Made by a program: the position numbers and the translations under genes
Shown: piece by piece, positions 40,579 to 50,031 of the stretch
Layout: every line of letters begins with the position of its first letter
Position numbering within the stretch: position 1 is the stretch's first letter
Notes under the pieces: generated by a model
The model's database searches: none
What the model was told of the DNA's origin: nothing
Seen by the model: only the letters and a program-made list of their open reading frames with translations
Source of the DNA: Fulvimarina pelagi HTCC2506
GTDB taxonomy: Bacteria; Pseudomonadota; Alphaproteobacteria; Rhizobiales; Rhizobiaceae
Length of the DNA: 64,000 nt
NCBI RefSeq assembly: GCF_000153705.1
Contig: NZ_DS022272.1
Span: 2,091,857 to 2,155,856, forward strand
Direction: 5' to 3'

Positions 40579-41700
40579 ATGACGGAACACAAAACGCCCG
40601 ATGGTTTCGTAGAGATCGAGGGCAATCCTGCGCCGCCAAATCTCGTAGCAAGGCTGGTGACAACGACGGATGGAATCGAACTTCGTTGCGCCATCTCGAA
40701 GCCGGACGGTGGCAGTCGTGGGACAATCCTGTTGCTTCAAGGGCGAAACGAGACCGTCGAGAAGTATTTCGAAACGATGGCCGATCTGAACGCGCGAGGC
40801 TTCACGGTCACGACCTTCGACTGGCGCGGCCAAGGCGCGTCGGCTGCGCGGCGGCACAAGCCTGGAGAGAAGGCTCCGCGTCCGCGGAAGGCGGGACGGC
40901 GGATCGGCCATATCCGCCGAATGAAAGGCTACCTCGACGATCTGGAATGCGTAGTGAAGCATCTTCTCCTTCCAGACTGCCGCCCGCCTTATGCTGTGCT
41001 CGCCCATTCAATGGGCGCGCTTGTCGCGCTCGTCGCTGCAGAACAACTCGTCAATCGCATCGAGCGCATGGTCCTGACGGCACCTCTCGTCTCCCTACCA
41101 GACAGTTGGATCCCCTCCCCCCTCGTCGCCGGCGTCGCATGGATCGCGAGACTTTTCGGCTTAGGGCGTGTGCCTGTAAAACTCGGAGCGCTTCCCGGAG
41201 CGGTCGGAACGCCCGCCGACAATACGCTAACCAGTGATCCACGTCGCTTCGAGCGGAACAAACGTCTGGCGACCACTCATCCCGGCCTGTTCCTTGGCGC
41301 CCCGACGTTTGGCTGGGTCGCCAGCATGACGGGCGCAATGAAAAGGTTTGATCGCTCGACTGTCATTGCGCGACAAGCCATACCGACGCTGTTCATCTGC
41401 GCAGGATCCGATCGCGTCGTTTCGACCCGTGCCGCCGAACGGCTCGCTTGGCGCATGCGGACGGCCTCCAGCCTTACACTGCCGGAGGCTCGGCACGAGC
41501 TGCTTCAGGAAAGGGACCGCTATCGCGAGCCATTGCTCGAAGCGATCGACACCTTCCTAGGCGAAGCGATGCCCCCGCTCGGCACCGTTTCAACCGGCAA
41601 GTCTTACAGGACGGGACCGAGTGAAGGCGAAAAGTCGCCACTCTTCGATAAGCGGGATCAGATCGCCACCAACAGCACAGATGAACGCCAACCCGCCTAA
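40579..41700 (+). CDS. Alpha/beta hydrolase, lysophospholipase L2-like
   Basis: A 373-residue serine hydrolase of the PldB/monoglyceride lipase type. The triad is visible: Ser144 in LAHSMGAL, Asp278 in CAGSDRVV, His306 in EARHELLQ. The oxyanion region is LLLQGRNETVEKYFET and the strand TVTTFDWRGQGAS precedes the lid region. A ~60-residue hydrophilic tail follows the hydrolase core. The ATG at 40579 has no good Shine-Dalgarno; a GTG at 40552 is an alternative. No signal peptide. Convergent with tadC. Confidence 0.88.
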   Translation: MTEHKTPDGFVEIEGNPAPPNLVARLVTTTDGIELRCAISKPDGGSRGTILLLQGRNETVEKYFETMADLNARGFTVTTFDWRGQGASAARRHKPGEKAPRPRKAGRRIGHIRRMKGYLDDLECVVKHLLLPDCRPPYAVLAHSMGALVALVAAEQLVNRIERMVLTAPLVSLPDSWIPSPLVAGVAWIARLFGLGRVPVKLGALPGAVGTPADNTLTSDPRRFERNKRLATTHPGLFLGAPTFGWVASMTGAMKRFDRSTVIARQAIPTLFICAGSDRVVSTRAAERLAWRMRTASSLTLPEARHELLQERDRYREPLLEAIDTFLGEAMPPLGTVSTGKSYRTGPSEGEKSPLFDKRDQIATNSTDERQPA

Positions 41701-41739
41701 CGAGCGGCGAGCGAAAACACGCGAAGGAGTGATACGCCC

Positions 41740-42726
41740 CTACATCGCATCGATCATGCTGATCGCGGCAGGCGCCAGGATAATAGCCATCAGTACCGGT
41801 AGAAAAAACACGATCATCGGCACGGTCAACTTCGGTGGCAGCGCGGCAGCCTTCTTTTCGGCAGCATTCATGCGGAGGTCACGGTTTTCCTGAGCCATGG
41901 TGCGCAGTGCCGAACCGATCGGCGTGCCGTATCGCTCAGCTTGCGTCAGTGCGGTCATGGTCGCGCGTACGCCTTCGAGATCGGTCCGGAGGATAAGATT
42001 ATCGTAGGCGGTGCGGCGCTCGGGCAGATAGGACAGTTCCGCACAGGTGAGCATGAGCTCCTCGGCGAGGGCAATCGACTGTATACCGATCTCCTCGGCA
42101 ACCTTCCGGAATGAGGCCTCGATCGATTTACCGGACTCGACACATATCAGAAGAAGATCGAGTGCATCCGGCCAGGCCCGTTGGATCGACGCTTGGCGCT
42201 TGGTCGCGGCGTTCCGCAGATACATCACCGGTAGGACGAAACCGATATAGGCTGCACCAACGCAGGCTACGATTCGCATCATGAGCGGTTGCTCGGCGAG
42301 CAGTCCAAGTCCCAACACGTAAAGCGCAGCGAAGGCAAAAAGCGCCAGCGCCAGCGCGATCCGCAGGAAGAGAAACAGGGTGAGATGACGCTGGCTTCTA
42401 AAGCCCGCGACACGGAGCTTTGCGATCGTCGCGTCGTCGACAAGCGCCTTTCGCAGGTTCAGCGATGTGACGACTCGTGAAACGAAACCGCGTTCTTCGA
42501 CCTGACGCAAGCTCGGCTTACCGCCCTTGTCGCGCCCTAGCCGGGCGCGTTCACGCGCCCGCATTTCGTCGCGCTCGATAGCGACCGACTTCATGCGGCT
42601 TTGTAGGCGGTTGCGTTCGAGCTGCGGCAGAACGACAGCGAGAACGCTCGCAAACACAGCAAGCGACAGGACGACGCTGAAGAAAACTTCCGGCTCGATG
42701 CCGAATATTGCGAACACGCCTTGCAT
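41740..42726 (-). CDS. tadC: Flp pilus assembly membrane protein TadC
   Basis: Inner-membrane platform protein of the tight-adherence (Tad/Cpa) secretion system, 328 residues. A T2SSF domain covers about 178-305 (WPDALDLLLICVESGKSIEASFRKVAEEIG), with membrane segments near 15-35, 110-160 and 300-325. Last gene of the cluster, 63 bases after tadB. It pairs with TadB to form the platform driven by the TadA ATPase. TadD, usually next, is not in the window. Confidence 0.93.
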   Translation of the reverse strand: MQGVFAIFGIEPEVFFSVVLSLAVFASVLAVVLPQLERNRLQSRMKSVAIERDEMRARERARLGRDKGGKPSLRQVEERGFVSRVVTSLNLRKALVDDATIAKLRVAGFRSQRHLTLFLFLRIALALALFAFAALYVLGLGLLAEQPLMMRIVACVGAAYIGFVLPVMYLRNAATKRQASIQRAWPDALDLLLICVESGKSIEASFRKVAEEIGIQSIALAEELMLTCAELSYLPERRTAYDNLILRTDLEGVRATMTALTQAERYGTPIGSALRTMAQENRDLRMNAAEKKAAALPPKLTVPMIVFFLPVLMAIILAPAAISMIDAM

Positions 42727-42789
42727 TGGGATCAGCTCTTTCGGGCGGCTTTGCTGCGGACAGGCTCGTTGGTGTGATGCCTCGCGCCG

Positions 42790-43797
42790 TTAAATGTCGA
42801 AGTTGATCATCTTCTTCATGATCAGGACGCCGATCAGCATCCAGACGGCCGATGCGATCAACACAATGTTTCCCCGAGGATCGTGAAGAAGGACGTTGAG
42901 ATAGTCGGGCGACGTCATGTAGATCATACTGGCAACAAGGACGGGGATCGAACCGATGATCGATGCGGAAGCTTTCGCCTCCATCGAGACGGCCTGAATC
43001 TTCTGTCGCATCTTCTTACGCTCGCGAAGCACTCTGGACAGATTGCCGAGCGCCTCGGAGAGATTGCCGCCCGCCTGCGACTGGATCGCGATCACGATCG
43101 CGAAGAAGTTCGTTTCGGGCAATGGAACCTGCTTGTAGAGGCGATCGCAGGCATCGCCGAGCGTCACGCCCATCTGCTGGGCTTCGACAACCTTCTGAAA
43201 TTCGCTCGACACTGGGTCGGGTACGTCACTGACGACGGTTCTAAGGGTATCGTTAAGCGGCAGACCCGCTTTCACGCCGCGTACGATAAGATCGATCGCT
43301 GTCGGGAAACTGTTTGAAAAATCGTTGATCCGCTTTTTGCGGCGATTGGAAAGGAAGGCGCGCGGAAGACCAAGCCCTGCGACGACGGCAATTCCCAAAG
43401 TAGCCAGTATCGGCAATCCAAAAACGAGTGTGAGGAGAAAGGCAGCTGCGGCGAGACCGGCCGAGATCAGCCTGAACTTCTTCGCGGTGATCTTCAGGCC
43501 GGCCTGATCGATCCTCTGCTGCAGCGTCGGCTTGGCGGAATGGCCGCCGCGCTCTTTCGCTCGATCCTCTAGATCCTTGAGATTGTTCTGGAGGGCTCGA
43601 CGGCGTTTAGCCTGCTCCTGCATCCGTTCCTTGGCTTCGATCACGCGCGTACGGGACGCCTCGTCGCGCGAATAGGTCGTTTTGCGGGCGGCGACACGCT
43701 TCGAAGCGGCAAGCTTCGGCTGCATGAACGCATAGGCCAGACAGCCGGCCGAGATGGTCGACAAAAGGACGAAAAGCATCATGCCGAAAGGCGTCAT
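42790..43797 (-). CDS. tadB: Flp pilus assembly membrane protein TadB
   Basis: Platform protein, 335 residues, T2SSF domain about 175-300 (FPTAIDLIVRGVKAGLPLNDTLRTVVSDVPDPVSSEF; IQSQAGGNLSEALGNLS). Membrane segments near 5-25, 110-150 and 280-330; a basic coiled-coil-like stretch lies at 30-85. The ATG overlaps the tadA stop by one base, implying coupled translation. Confidence 0.93.
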   Translation of the reverse strand: MTPFGMMLFVLLSTISAGCLAYAFMQPKLAASKRVAARKTTYSRDEASRTRVIEAKERMQEQAKRRRALQNNLKDLEDRAKERGGHSAKPTLQQRIDQAGLKITAKKFRLISAGLAAAAFLLTLVFGLPILATLGIAVVAGLGLPRAFLSNRRKKRINDFSNSFPTAIDLIVRGVKAGLPLNDTLRTVVSDVPDPVSSEFQKVVEAQQMGVTLGDACDRLYKQVPLPETNFFAIVIAIQSQAGGNLSEALGNLSRVLRERKKMRQKIQAVSMEAKASASIIGSIPVLVASMIYMTSPDYLNVLLHDPRGNIVLIASAVWMLIGVLIMKKMINFDI

Positions 43798-45311
43798 CAG
43801 AAGCCGTCCCTTTCATTATCCGGACTGCTTGCGTCGAGCGCCGTTGCGAGGCGCTTCTCCTCGCCATAGTAGCGGGCCTTGTCCCAGAACTTCGGCCGAC
43901 CAATGCCGGTGGAACGATGCTTGCCGATGAGCCTACCGTTCGCGTCCTCTCCCTGAATTTCATAGACGAAGAGGTCCTGGGTGATAATCACGTCGCCTTC
44001 CATCCCGACGACCTCGGTGACATGTGTGATGCGACGCGAACCGTCGCGCAGGCGCGCCGCCTGGACGATGACATCGACCGATCCGCAAATGATCTCCTTG
44101 ACCGTGCGTGAGGGAAGTGAATAGCCGCCCATCGCGATCATCGATTCAATTCGGTTGAGGCATTCCCGAGGTGAGTTGGCGTGAATCGTGCCCATGGAGC
44201 CGTCATGGCCTGTGTTCATCGCCTGGAGAAGATCGAAAACCTCCGGTCCGCGCACCTCGCCGACCACAATTCGTTCAGGACGCATGCGCAGGCAGTTCTT
44301 GACGAGATCCCGCATGGTGATGGCGCCCTCGCCCTCGATGTTCGGCGGGCGGGTCTCCAGACGCACGACGTGTGGCTGCTGGAGCTGAAGCTCCGCAGAG
44401 TCTTCGCAGGTGACGATGCGTTCGTGCGAATCGATATAATGCGTCATACAGTTGAGAAGCGTCGTCTTGCCCGAGCCGGTACCGCCGGAGATGACGATGT
44501 TGCAGCGGACGCGACCGATGATCTGAAGGATCTCGGCGCCCTCCGGCGTAATCGAGCCAAACTTGACGAGCTGATCGAGGGTCAGCTTGTCCTTCTTGAA
44601 CTTACGAATCGTAAGAGCGGCGCCATCGAGCGCGAGCGGAGGTGCGATGACGTTGACACGGCTTCCGTCGGGGAGGCGCGCGTCGCAAATCGGCGAGGTC
44701 TCATCGACGCGCCGGCCGACCTGGCTGACGATGCGCTGGCAGATATTCAGAAGCTGCTGATTGTCACGAAACTGGACATTGGTTTCGATCGTCTTGCCGT
44801 TGACCTCGATGAAGGTCTGTTTTGCGCCGTTCACCATGATGTCCGCGATGTCGTCGCGCATCAGGAGCGGTTCGAGCGGGCCGTAGCCCAAGACATCGTT
44901 ACAAATGTCGGCGAGCATGTCTTCCTGCTCGGCGATCGTCATCGCGTAGTTCTTGATCGCGATAATGTCGTTGACGATGTCCCGGATTTCCTCGCGCGCG
45001 GCTTCGATATCCATGCCTGCGAGTTGCGAAAGATCGATCGTGTCGATCAGTGCGGCAAAGACCTGACTCTTTCGCTCGTAGAATGCCTCGTCGCGCTTTC
45101 CGCTTGCACGAGGAGTTGGACCAGATTGCTTGACCGGCGCGGTGGCGGGCACCGACGGGCTTTCACGGTGGCGGCTCTCGCTCGCCGCGCGACGCGGTGG
45201 CTCGACAATTGAAGGCGCTGTAGGCTTCGGGTTCGGCGACTCGGTGGCCGAACGTTCCTTGACGTCCGCACCGCCGGGCAAACTGCTCTGATGGGTGCGT
45301 TTTCCGAACAT
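43797..45311 (-). CDS. cpaF: Pilus assembly ATPase TadA/CpaF
   Basis: Hexameric GspE/VirB11-type secretion ATPase powering Flp pilus extension, 504 residues. A Pro/Ser/Arg-rich N-terminus (1-70) precedes the N-domain ([21 protein letters not shown]) and the ATPase core: Walker [10 protein letters not shown] with Lys282, Asp box [10 protein letters not shown], Walker [18 protein letters not shown], His box. The start at 45311 is the first ATG. cpaE ends 84 bases upstream. Confidence 0.96.
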   Translation of the reverse strand: MFGKRTHQSSLPGGADVKERSATESPNPKPTAPSIVEPPRRAASESRHRESPSVPATAPVKQSGPTPRASGKRDEAFYERKSQVFAALIDTIDLSQLAGMDIEAAREEIRDIVNDIIAIKNYAMTIAEQEDMLADICNDVLGYGPLEPLLMRDDIADIMVNGAKQTFIEVNGKTIETNVQFRDNQQLLNICQRIVSQVGRRVDETSPICDARLPDGSRVNVIAPPLALDGAALTIRKFKKDKLTLDQLVKFGSITPEGAEILQIIGRVRCNIVISGGTGSGKTTLLNCMTHYIDSHERIVTCEDSAELQLQQPHVVRLETRPPNIEGEGAITMRDLVKNCLRMRPERIVVGEVRGPEVFDLLQAMNTGHDGSMGTIHANSPRECLNRIESMIAMGGYSLPSRTVKEIICGSVDVIVQAARLRDGSRRITHVTEVVGMEGDVIITQDLFVYEIQGEDANGRLIGKHRSTGIGRPKFWDKARYYGEEKRLATALDASSPDNERDGF

Positions 45312-45395
45312 TCAACCTCTCCGGATGTTGCATTTATCGGTCCCAGGGGGACTACGGATGAAACCTCGCGCCGTCTCGGCCGAGACGACCGGGCA

Positions 45396-46679
45396 TTACG
45401 CCGCCTTCTTCTTGGCTTTCAGTCCGAGGCGATCGAACAGGCTCGGTTTCTTCTGGGTCTTGGCGACTCCACGACCCGTCAGCTGGTGCGCCAGCTCGTC
45501 GAAGAGCTTCGCGATCTCATGGCGGGGGGCGCTCTGGCGGATCATCATCCCACCGTTGGCGGCATTGCCAAAAAGTTCTGGGTCGAAGCCGAGTACCATC
45601 GAAGGTTTTAAGTTCAGCGGCTCGCAGAACTCCTCGATCGCGATCTCGGGCTTCTTCGCAATTCCGACCTGATTGAGAACAAGCGCGGGAGGCGCGTCGT
45701 TCGGCCTTAACTTGGCGAGGGTATCGATGATGTTCTTGGCGTTCCGCAGATTAGCGAGATCAGGGGTCGCAGTCAGCACGACCTGGTCGACCTCGGACAG
45801 GACCGAACGCGTCCAGTCAGTCCAAAGATGGGGCGTATCGAGTGCGACGACCGGGGCCGTCCGCTGCGCAGTCTCGATCAGGATGCGGTAAGCTTCCAGA
45901 TCGAATTCGTAGGTTCGGTCGAGAGTCGAAGGTGCGGTCAAGAGAGAAAGATGCTCACCGCACTTGGACAAAAGGCGGTCTAGCAGCGTCTCGTCCATTT
46001 CTTCGTAGGAGGTAAGCGCCTCGAACATGCCCTGGGGAGGATCGCGATCGAAATCGATATTCGCTGTTCCGAAGGCGAGATCGCAGTCGGCGAGGATGAC
46101 CTCGATCTCAAAGAGCTGGGAGATCGACCACGCCACGTTGTGCGCGACGGTCGACGACCCTACCCCGCCACGCGCTCCGAGAAAGGCGATCGAACGTCCG
46201 AGAGGCTCGGCGTTCTCGGCGGTGAAAATGTCTGAGATGGCCCCGATTACATCCGCCAGTGAGATCGGCGCAACGAGATATTCGGAGATCCCGCAACGCA
46301 TCAGTTCGCGGTAGAGATGAACATCGTTGAAGTGCCCGATGACAACGACCTTCGAGCCCGGATCGCAGACATCTGCCAGTCTGTCGAGGGCTTCCATGAG
46401 CTCGACCGGGTCCATTCTTGTCTCGATGATTACGAGATTGGGCGTTGGCGAACTTGAGAAGTGGTCGAGCGCAGCGCGATGGCCTCCCATGTTGACCTTG
46501 AAATTGGCTTTTGCGACGCGACGGTCCTTCGCAGCGTTCTGAAGAGTGGCGCAGACGGCGTCACTCTCGCAGAAGGCCTGGATCGAAACGCGCGGGATCG
46601 GGCGCACGTTCTCTACGACTTCGGCGCTGTCGAAGTCTTCGGCCGTCTCGGCTGCCTGATGTTCGGAACGGTTTACCAT
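45396..46679 (-). CDS. cpaE: Pilus assembly protein CpaE/TadZ
   Basis: Polar localisation factor of the Tad system, 427 residues: a receiver-like N-terminal domain (about 30-145) and a MinD/ParA-like ATPase domain. The P-loop is the deviant ARGGVGSSTVAHN, with Ser in place of the usual Lys before Ser/Thr, common in CpaE/TadZ. Other features: LADCDLAFGTANIDFD and VVALDTPHLWTDW. Start at ATG 46679, inside the end of cpaD (7-base overlap); the longer frame upstream only shadows cpaD. It is expected to recruit CpaF to the pole. Confidence 0.92.
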   Translation of the reverse strand: MVNRSEHQAAETAEDFDSAEVVENVRPIPRVSIQAFCESDAVCATLQNAAKDRRVAKANFKVNMGGHRAALDHFSSSPTPNLVIIETRMDPVELMEALDRLADVCDPGSKVVVIGHFNDVHLYRELMRCGISEYLVAPISLADVIGAISDIFTAENAEPLGRSIAFLGARGGVGSSTVAHNVAWSISQLFEIEVILADCDLAFGTANIDFDRDPPQGMFEALTSYEEMDETLLDRLLSKCGEHLSLLTAPSTLDRTYEFDLEAYRILIETAQRTAPVVALDTPHLWTDWTRSVLSEVDQVVLTATPDLANLRNAKNIIDTLAKLRPNDAPPALVLNQVGIAKKPEIAIEEFCEPLNLKPSMVLGFDPELFGNAANGGMMIRQSAPRHEIAKLFDELAHQLTGRGVAKTQKKPSLFDRLGLKAKKKAA

Positions 46680-47365
46680 CGGTACTCGCTCTCCATGGAG
46701 GTCTGTTCGGAGGTGAAGCGCTCGCCCGAGCGGTATTTCTCGATCACCTGATCGCGACGTTCGCCGTCGACCGGCCCCATGCCACGCGGCGACAGGAGAT
46801 CGCGCGGATCGGCGATCTGGGCAGCGAGGTTCTGCTGGGTGGCGCAGCCGAAATTGGCGTAGTTCTTGTTCTCGTGCGTGCTGTTGAGATCCTCCGGCCA
46901 GCGACCGCAAGGACCGGTCTGAGCGACGAGCGTCGAGAACGTCAGGCGGATCGGGGTCGGCCCCAGGGCATCGTGCGCAGCATAGCTTTGCATGACGATC
47001 TGCTCGCGTCGGACGCCGGCCTTCATTAGCGTCCGGATCGCCTCGTGCGAGATGCTCGAGGCGGCGACGGCATTGCGCGATCCGTAGGGAACGAGGACCG
47101 TCATCGTATCGGCGCCGGAGCGGCGGAACCGATGGGCGAAGTCCTCAATCCGTCCGCTATCGGACATTGCGAGTTTTTGGTCGGAGGTCACCACCGGGAT
47201 GTCGATCGCTTCGTCGGCTTCCGAGACCACGATCGGATGGCGCGTGCGATAGTCGTCGGGAACCGAACCGACCTCGATGTGGTGAACGTTGCCGCAGGCA
47301 CCCAGCGCGAGAGCGATACCGACGAGGGAGGCTGTGGCCAGCGGCCGGATGATGGACTGCATCAT
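46673..47365 (-). CDS. cpaD: Pilus assembly lipoprotein CpaD
   Basis: Outer-membrane pilotin-like lipoprotein of the Flp pilus, 230 residues. Lipobox LGAC (Cys24) after a hydrophobic signal. The CpaD pattern DYRTRHPIVVSEADEAIDIPV near residues 38-58 and FGCATQQNLAAQIADPRDLLSPRGM are diagnostic. It overlaps cpaE by 7 bases and starts 17 bases after cpaC. Expected to help the CpaC secretin assemble. Confidence 0.94.
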   Translation of the reverse strand: MMQSIIRPLATASLVGIALALGACGNVHHIEVGSVPDDYRTRHPIVVSEADEAIDIPVVTSDQKLAMSDSGRIEDFAHRFRRSGADTMTVLVPYGSRNAVAASSISHEAIRTLMKAGVRREQIVMQSYAAHDALGPTPIRLTFSTLVAQTGPCGRWPEDLNSTHENKNYANFGCATQQNLAAQIADPRDLLSPRGMGPVDGERRDQVIEKYRSGERFTSEQTSMESEYRW

Positions 47366-47382
47366 GGTTCGAAAACTCCGGC

Positions 47383-48972
47383 CTATTTGTAAATGTAACC
47401 GACTACGCCGTGATACCGGCCAGGCGGAAGCTTGGTTTCGGAATGGCCGTAGACGCGATTAATTTTGCCTAGGAAGTTGCTGGCGCCGTCGCTGGCGAAC
47501 GCAAGACCATCGTCGGGACGAGCGAGCGCTTCGCGGGCGACGGGGCGCACCAGGTAGGGCGTGACGATCACGACGAGTTCGGTCTCGTAGCGCTGGAAGT
47601 CGCGGCTGCGGAACAGGGAGCCGAGGACCGGAAGCTTCGACAGGCCTGGAAAACCCGAGACGACCTGCCGGACCTCGTCGCGCACGAGACCGGCGATGAC
47701 GAGAGATCCGCCCGAAGGCAGTTCGACGGTGGTGTCAGCGAGACGCTTACGGATGCCGATCCCTGTAACACCTCCATCGAAACCACCCGACGAACCAAAG
47801 GGGGTTTCGAACGTGGGCTCCGATACCGACGTGCGTACTTTCAGACTTATCCTTCCCGGCGACAAAACAACGGGGGTGAAATCCAACCCAATTCCGTATT
47901 CGATCGTCTTGGTCTCGACCGTTCGTACGTCGCGTGTCGCCGGGACTTCTTCGTAGATTGCGCGGCCATCGCCATCGAAACCTTTGAATTCTCGTTTCGC
48001 CTCTTCGCCGTAATCATAGCTTTGTCCGGTGGGGAGTAAGAATTCGCCTCCCACCTTGAAGCTCGCGCTCTCGCCGGAGATCGCCGTGAGATTGGGCTCG
48101 GCCAGTGTCCGCATCACGCCGGCCTGATCCATGGCGGAGAGTTGCGCCCTGATCCCTGTATCTCCGATAGTGCCGGCAAGGCCGAAATTCGAATTCGAAG
48201 CCGCCTTCCCCAGGCCGAACGGATTGTCGATCAGCGAACCGAAGGTCATTCCGTCGATCACGGAACTCGTCGCCCCATTCAGCCCAAGTTGCTTGATGAT
48301 CGAGCGCTGCACCTCTGCCACCGTCACCTTCAGCGTGACCTGGTCTTCTCCCTCGATCTGCAGGAGGTTGATAATCTGGCTTTCGCGGCGGGTTTCGCTG
48401 GCGAACGCGACGTCGCCGTTCGAGCCTTCCGACTCGCCGCCAGCCGAAGCCGAGCGAATGTATTGGCCGGTCGTCGCCTCGCCACCTGTGAGATAGGCGC
48501 TGGCGATCTGGCTGACCCGCTTGGAATCGAGGGGAGTACGCACGCGGCCGGTCAGAACGACGTTGTCGTTCATGATCTCGACCTTCACGTCGGAGTCCGG
48601 GACGTATTTGGCAATTGCCTGAGAGAGTCCGGCGATATCGCGCTCTATCTGGATGTCGATCGAAGCAATCTGCCGATTGGCCTGGTCAAAGACGATGAGA
48701 TTAGTCTGGCCGACCTGCTTACCGAATAGATAGATGTGGCGCCGATCGCGAGTCAGGGCATCAGCAATCGAAGGATTCGCAACTAGGATGTCATGTGCGT
48801 CTGCCGACAGAACAAGCACCTTCGACTTGTCGAGGCCAAGCTCGATCCGCGTATGCCCTGCGCCGATCTGGACGACGTTCTGCTCTGCATAAGCCGTCTG
48901 AGTCAGAGCGAGCGGGGCTAAAGCAATGGCTGCCGTAAGGCCGAGCGCTCGGAGAAAGGGTCGGATCGACAT
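47383..48972 (-). CDS. cpaC: Secretin CpaC/RcpA
   Basis: Outer-membrane channel for the Flp pilus, 529 residues. Signal peptide to about residue 29 (TAYA), a pilus N-terminal domain (about 35-110; VLVLSADAHDILVANPSIADAL), a BON-like region (115-180) and the secretin domain (about 235-490) with VTVAEVQRSIIKQLG and VPFGSLAGIVRDEV-like strands (here GGSLVIAGLVRDEVRQ). ATG at 48972 has GAGGAG upstream; an earlier ATG at 49017 overlapping the cpaB stop is possible. Confidence 0.94.
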   Translation of the reverse strand: MSIRPFLRALGLTAAIALAPLALTQTAYAEQNVVQIGAGHTRIELGLDKSKVLVLSADAHDILVANPSIADALTRDRRHIYLFGKQVGQTNLIVFDQANRQIASIDIQIERDIAGLSQAIAKYVPDSDVKVEIMNDNVVLTGRVRTPLDSKRVSQIASAYLTGGEATTGQYIRSASAGGESEGSNGDVAFASETRRESQIINLLQIEGEDQVTLKVTVAEVQRSIIKQLGLNGATSSVIDGMTFGSLIDNPFGLGKAASNSNFGLAGTIGDTGIRAQLSAMDQAGVMRTLAEPNLTAISGESASFKVGGEFLLPTGQSYDYGEEAKREFKGFDGDGRAIYEEVPATRDVRTVETKTIEYGIGLDFTPVVLSPGRISLKVRTSVSEPTFETPFGSSGGFDGGVTGIGIRKRLADTTVELPSGGSLVIAGLVRDEVRQVVSGFPGLSKLPVLGSLFRSRDFQRYETELVVIVTPYLVRPVAREALARPDDGLAFASDGASNFLGKINRVYGHSETKLPPGRYHGVVGYIYK

Positions 48973-49013
48973 CGCACGCTCCTCGAACTTCTGGAGTGAA
49001 TTAATTGAGACGC

Positions 49014-49835
49014 TCATTCGGGGACCTTCACGTCTTCGACCTTGCCGTAACGAACGATGCGCACCGGGCCGCGCCTGGCCTTCTCCTCTGCGAGAAGAAA
49101 GGCTGCGTAGCCAGGCGAGCCTGGGATCGAGTCAGCAAGGGACCGCAGTGACAGGACGAACCGGTCTGCGATCTGCTGGGCGGCCGTGAGGGCTTCGGCC
49201 TGTTCGCCGTCGACTTCGAGGGTCGCGACTGAGCCGACGACGTTGCGCTGACCTTCGGCGTCTTCGATCGTCTGGTCGATCGCGAGCACCCGAAGATTGC
49301 GCAGGACAGTTTCAGTGAGAATTTTGGCGTTCGCCCCACCGTCGCCCTCGACCCGCCGGGTCATGATGACGTCGACATGGTCGTTCGGCAGAATGAAGCC
49401 GCCTGCTGCCGTGGCTGCAGCGATCTGCACTGCGACAGCCCGTTTGCCGGCAGGCAGCAGCGCCGACATAAAACCGGAATCGGACTGGATCAGCTTGCTG
49501 CTGCGAACAGGCTCGCCAGCGAAGAAGGCCTGGCGCGCGATCGAGCCGTTCAGTTCGTCAATGGCTTCAGGCCTGTCGTTCTTGAGAATAAAGCCTTCGC
49601 CGATCCCGTCCACTGGCCATTTCTGCCACGAGAGGCCGTTGTCGAAACGCATTCCCATGGGGACATCGCCCGAGGAGATCAGGACGTCCTCCAGCTTGAC
49701 GGGCGGCTGAGCCGGAGCCGCAGTGATGATGACGGGTTCCTGCTGCGAGGGCGTGGAGACTTTGAGGGCGAGGAGACCTGCGCCAATCGCGGCCAGAGCG
49801 GCCACGCCGACGACGATGATTTGGCTTCGGTTCAT
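49014..49835 (-). CDS. cpaB: Pilus assembly protein CpaB/RcpC
   Basis: A 273-residue membrane-anchored periplasmic protein: one N-terminal membrane segment (6-26), a SAF domain (about 45-120; VKLEDVLISSGDVPMGMRFD) and the RcpC/CpaB domain (about 125-240; RAVAVQIAAATAAGGFILPNDHVDVIMTRR). The start ATG at 49835 follows GGGAG. It stands 41 bases before cpaC and is the first gene after the PAP2 insertion, with a CtrA-like site 71 bases upstream. The exact role is unclear; it may bind peptidoglycan. Confidence 0.93.
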   Translation of the reverse strand: MNRSQIIVVGVAALAAIGAGLLALKVSTPSQQEPVIITAAPAQPPVKLEDVLISSGDVPMGMRFDNGLSWQKWPVDGIGEGFILKNDRPEAIDELNGSIARQAFFAGEPVRSSKLIQSDSGFMSALLPAGKRAVAVQIAAATAAGGFILPNDHVDVIMTRRVEGDGGANAKILTETVLRNLRVLAIDQTIEDAEGQRNVVGSVATLEVDGEQAEALTAAQQIADRFVLSLRSLADSIPGSPGYAAFLLAEEKARRGPVRIVRYGKVEDVKVPE

Positions 49836-49905
49836 CGATAACTCCCGCGTTTCCTGCGGCATCCCACAGGTCTTCGCGTCGTTATCGCCCGGCAATCCTC
49901 AATGT

Positions 49906-49914
49906 ATGGTTAAT
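49906..49914 (-). promoter_or_regulatory. CtrA-like site ATTAACCAT before cpaB
   Basis: The 9-mer ATTAACCAT on the minus strand lies 71 bases before the cpaB ATG. The same 9-mer occurs upstream of pilA. It matches the alphaproteobacterial CtrA half-site. Confidence 0.45.
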
Positions 49915-50010
49915 CAAGAATGAAAAATCTCCGGGAATCGACACTGAGCTGGGGTCAGCGCGGCTCACAACCCTCGAAACGGCCTTGCGGAAGCCGACTT
50001 CTCACTCACA

Positions 50011-50026
50011 GGCCAGAAGCCTGGCC
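50011..50026 (-). terminator. Hairpin after the PAP2 gene
   Basis: A perfect 6-bp stem (GGCCAG / CTGGCC) with a 4-base loop begins 5 bases after the PAP2 stop on the minus strand. There is no clear T-run. Confidence 0.35.
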
Positions 50027-50031
50027 CCACG

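Noticed and set aside
44181..45212. Long open frame antisense to cpaF
   Set aside because: The opposite strand is a clear pilus ATPase with all motifs; the antisense product is Asp/Arg/Leu-rich without recognisable features.
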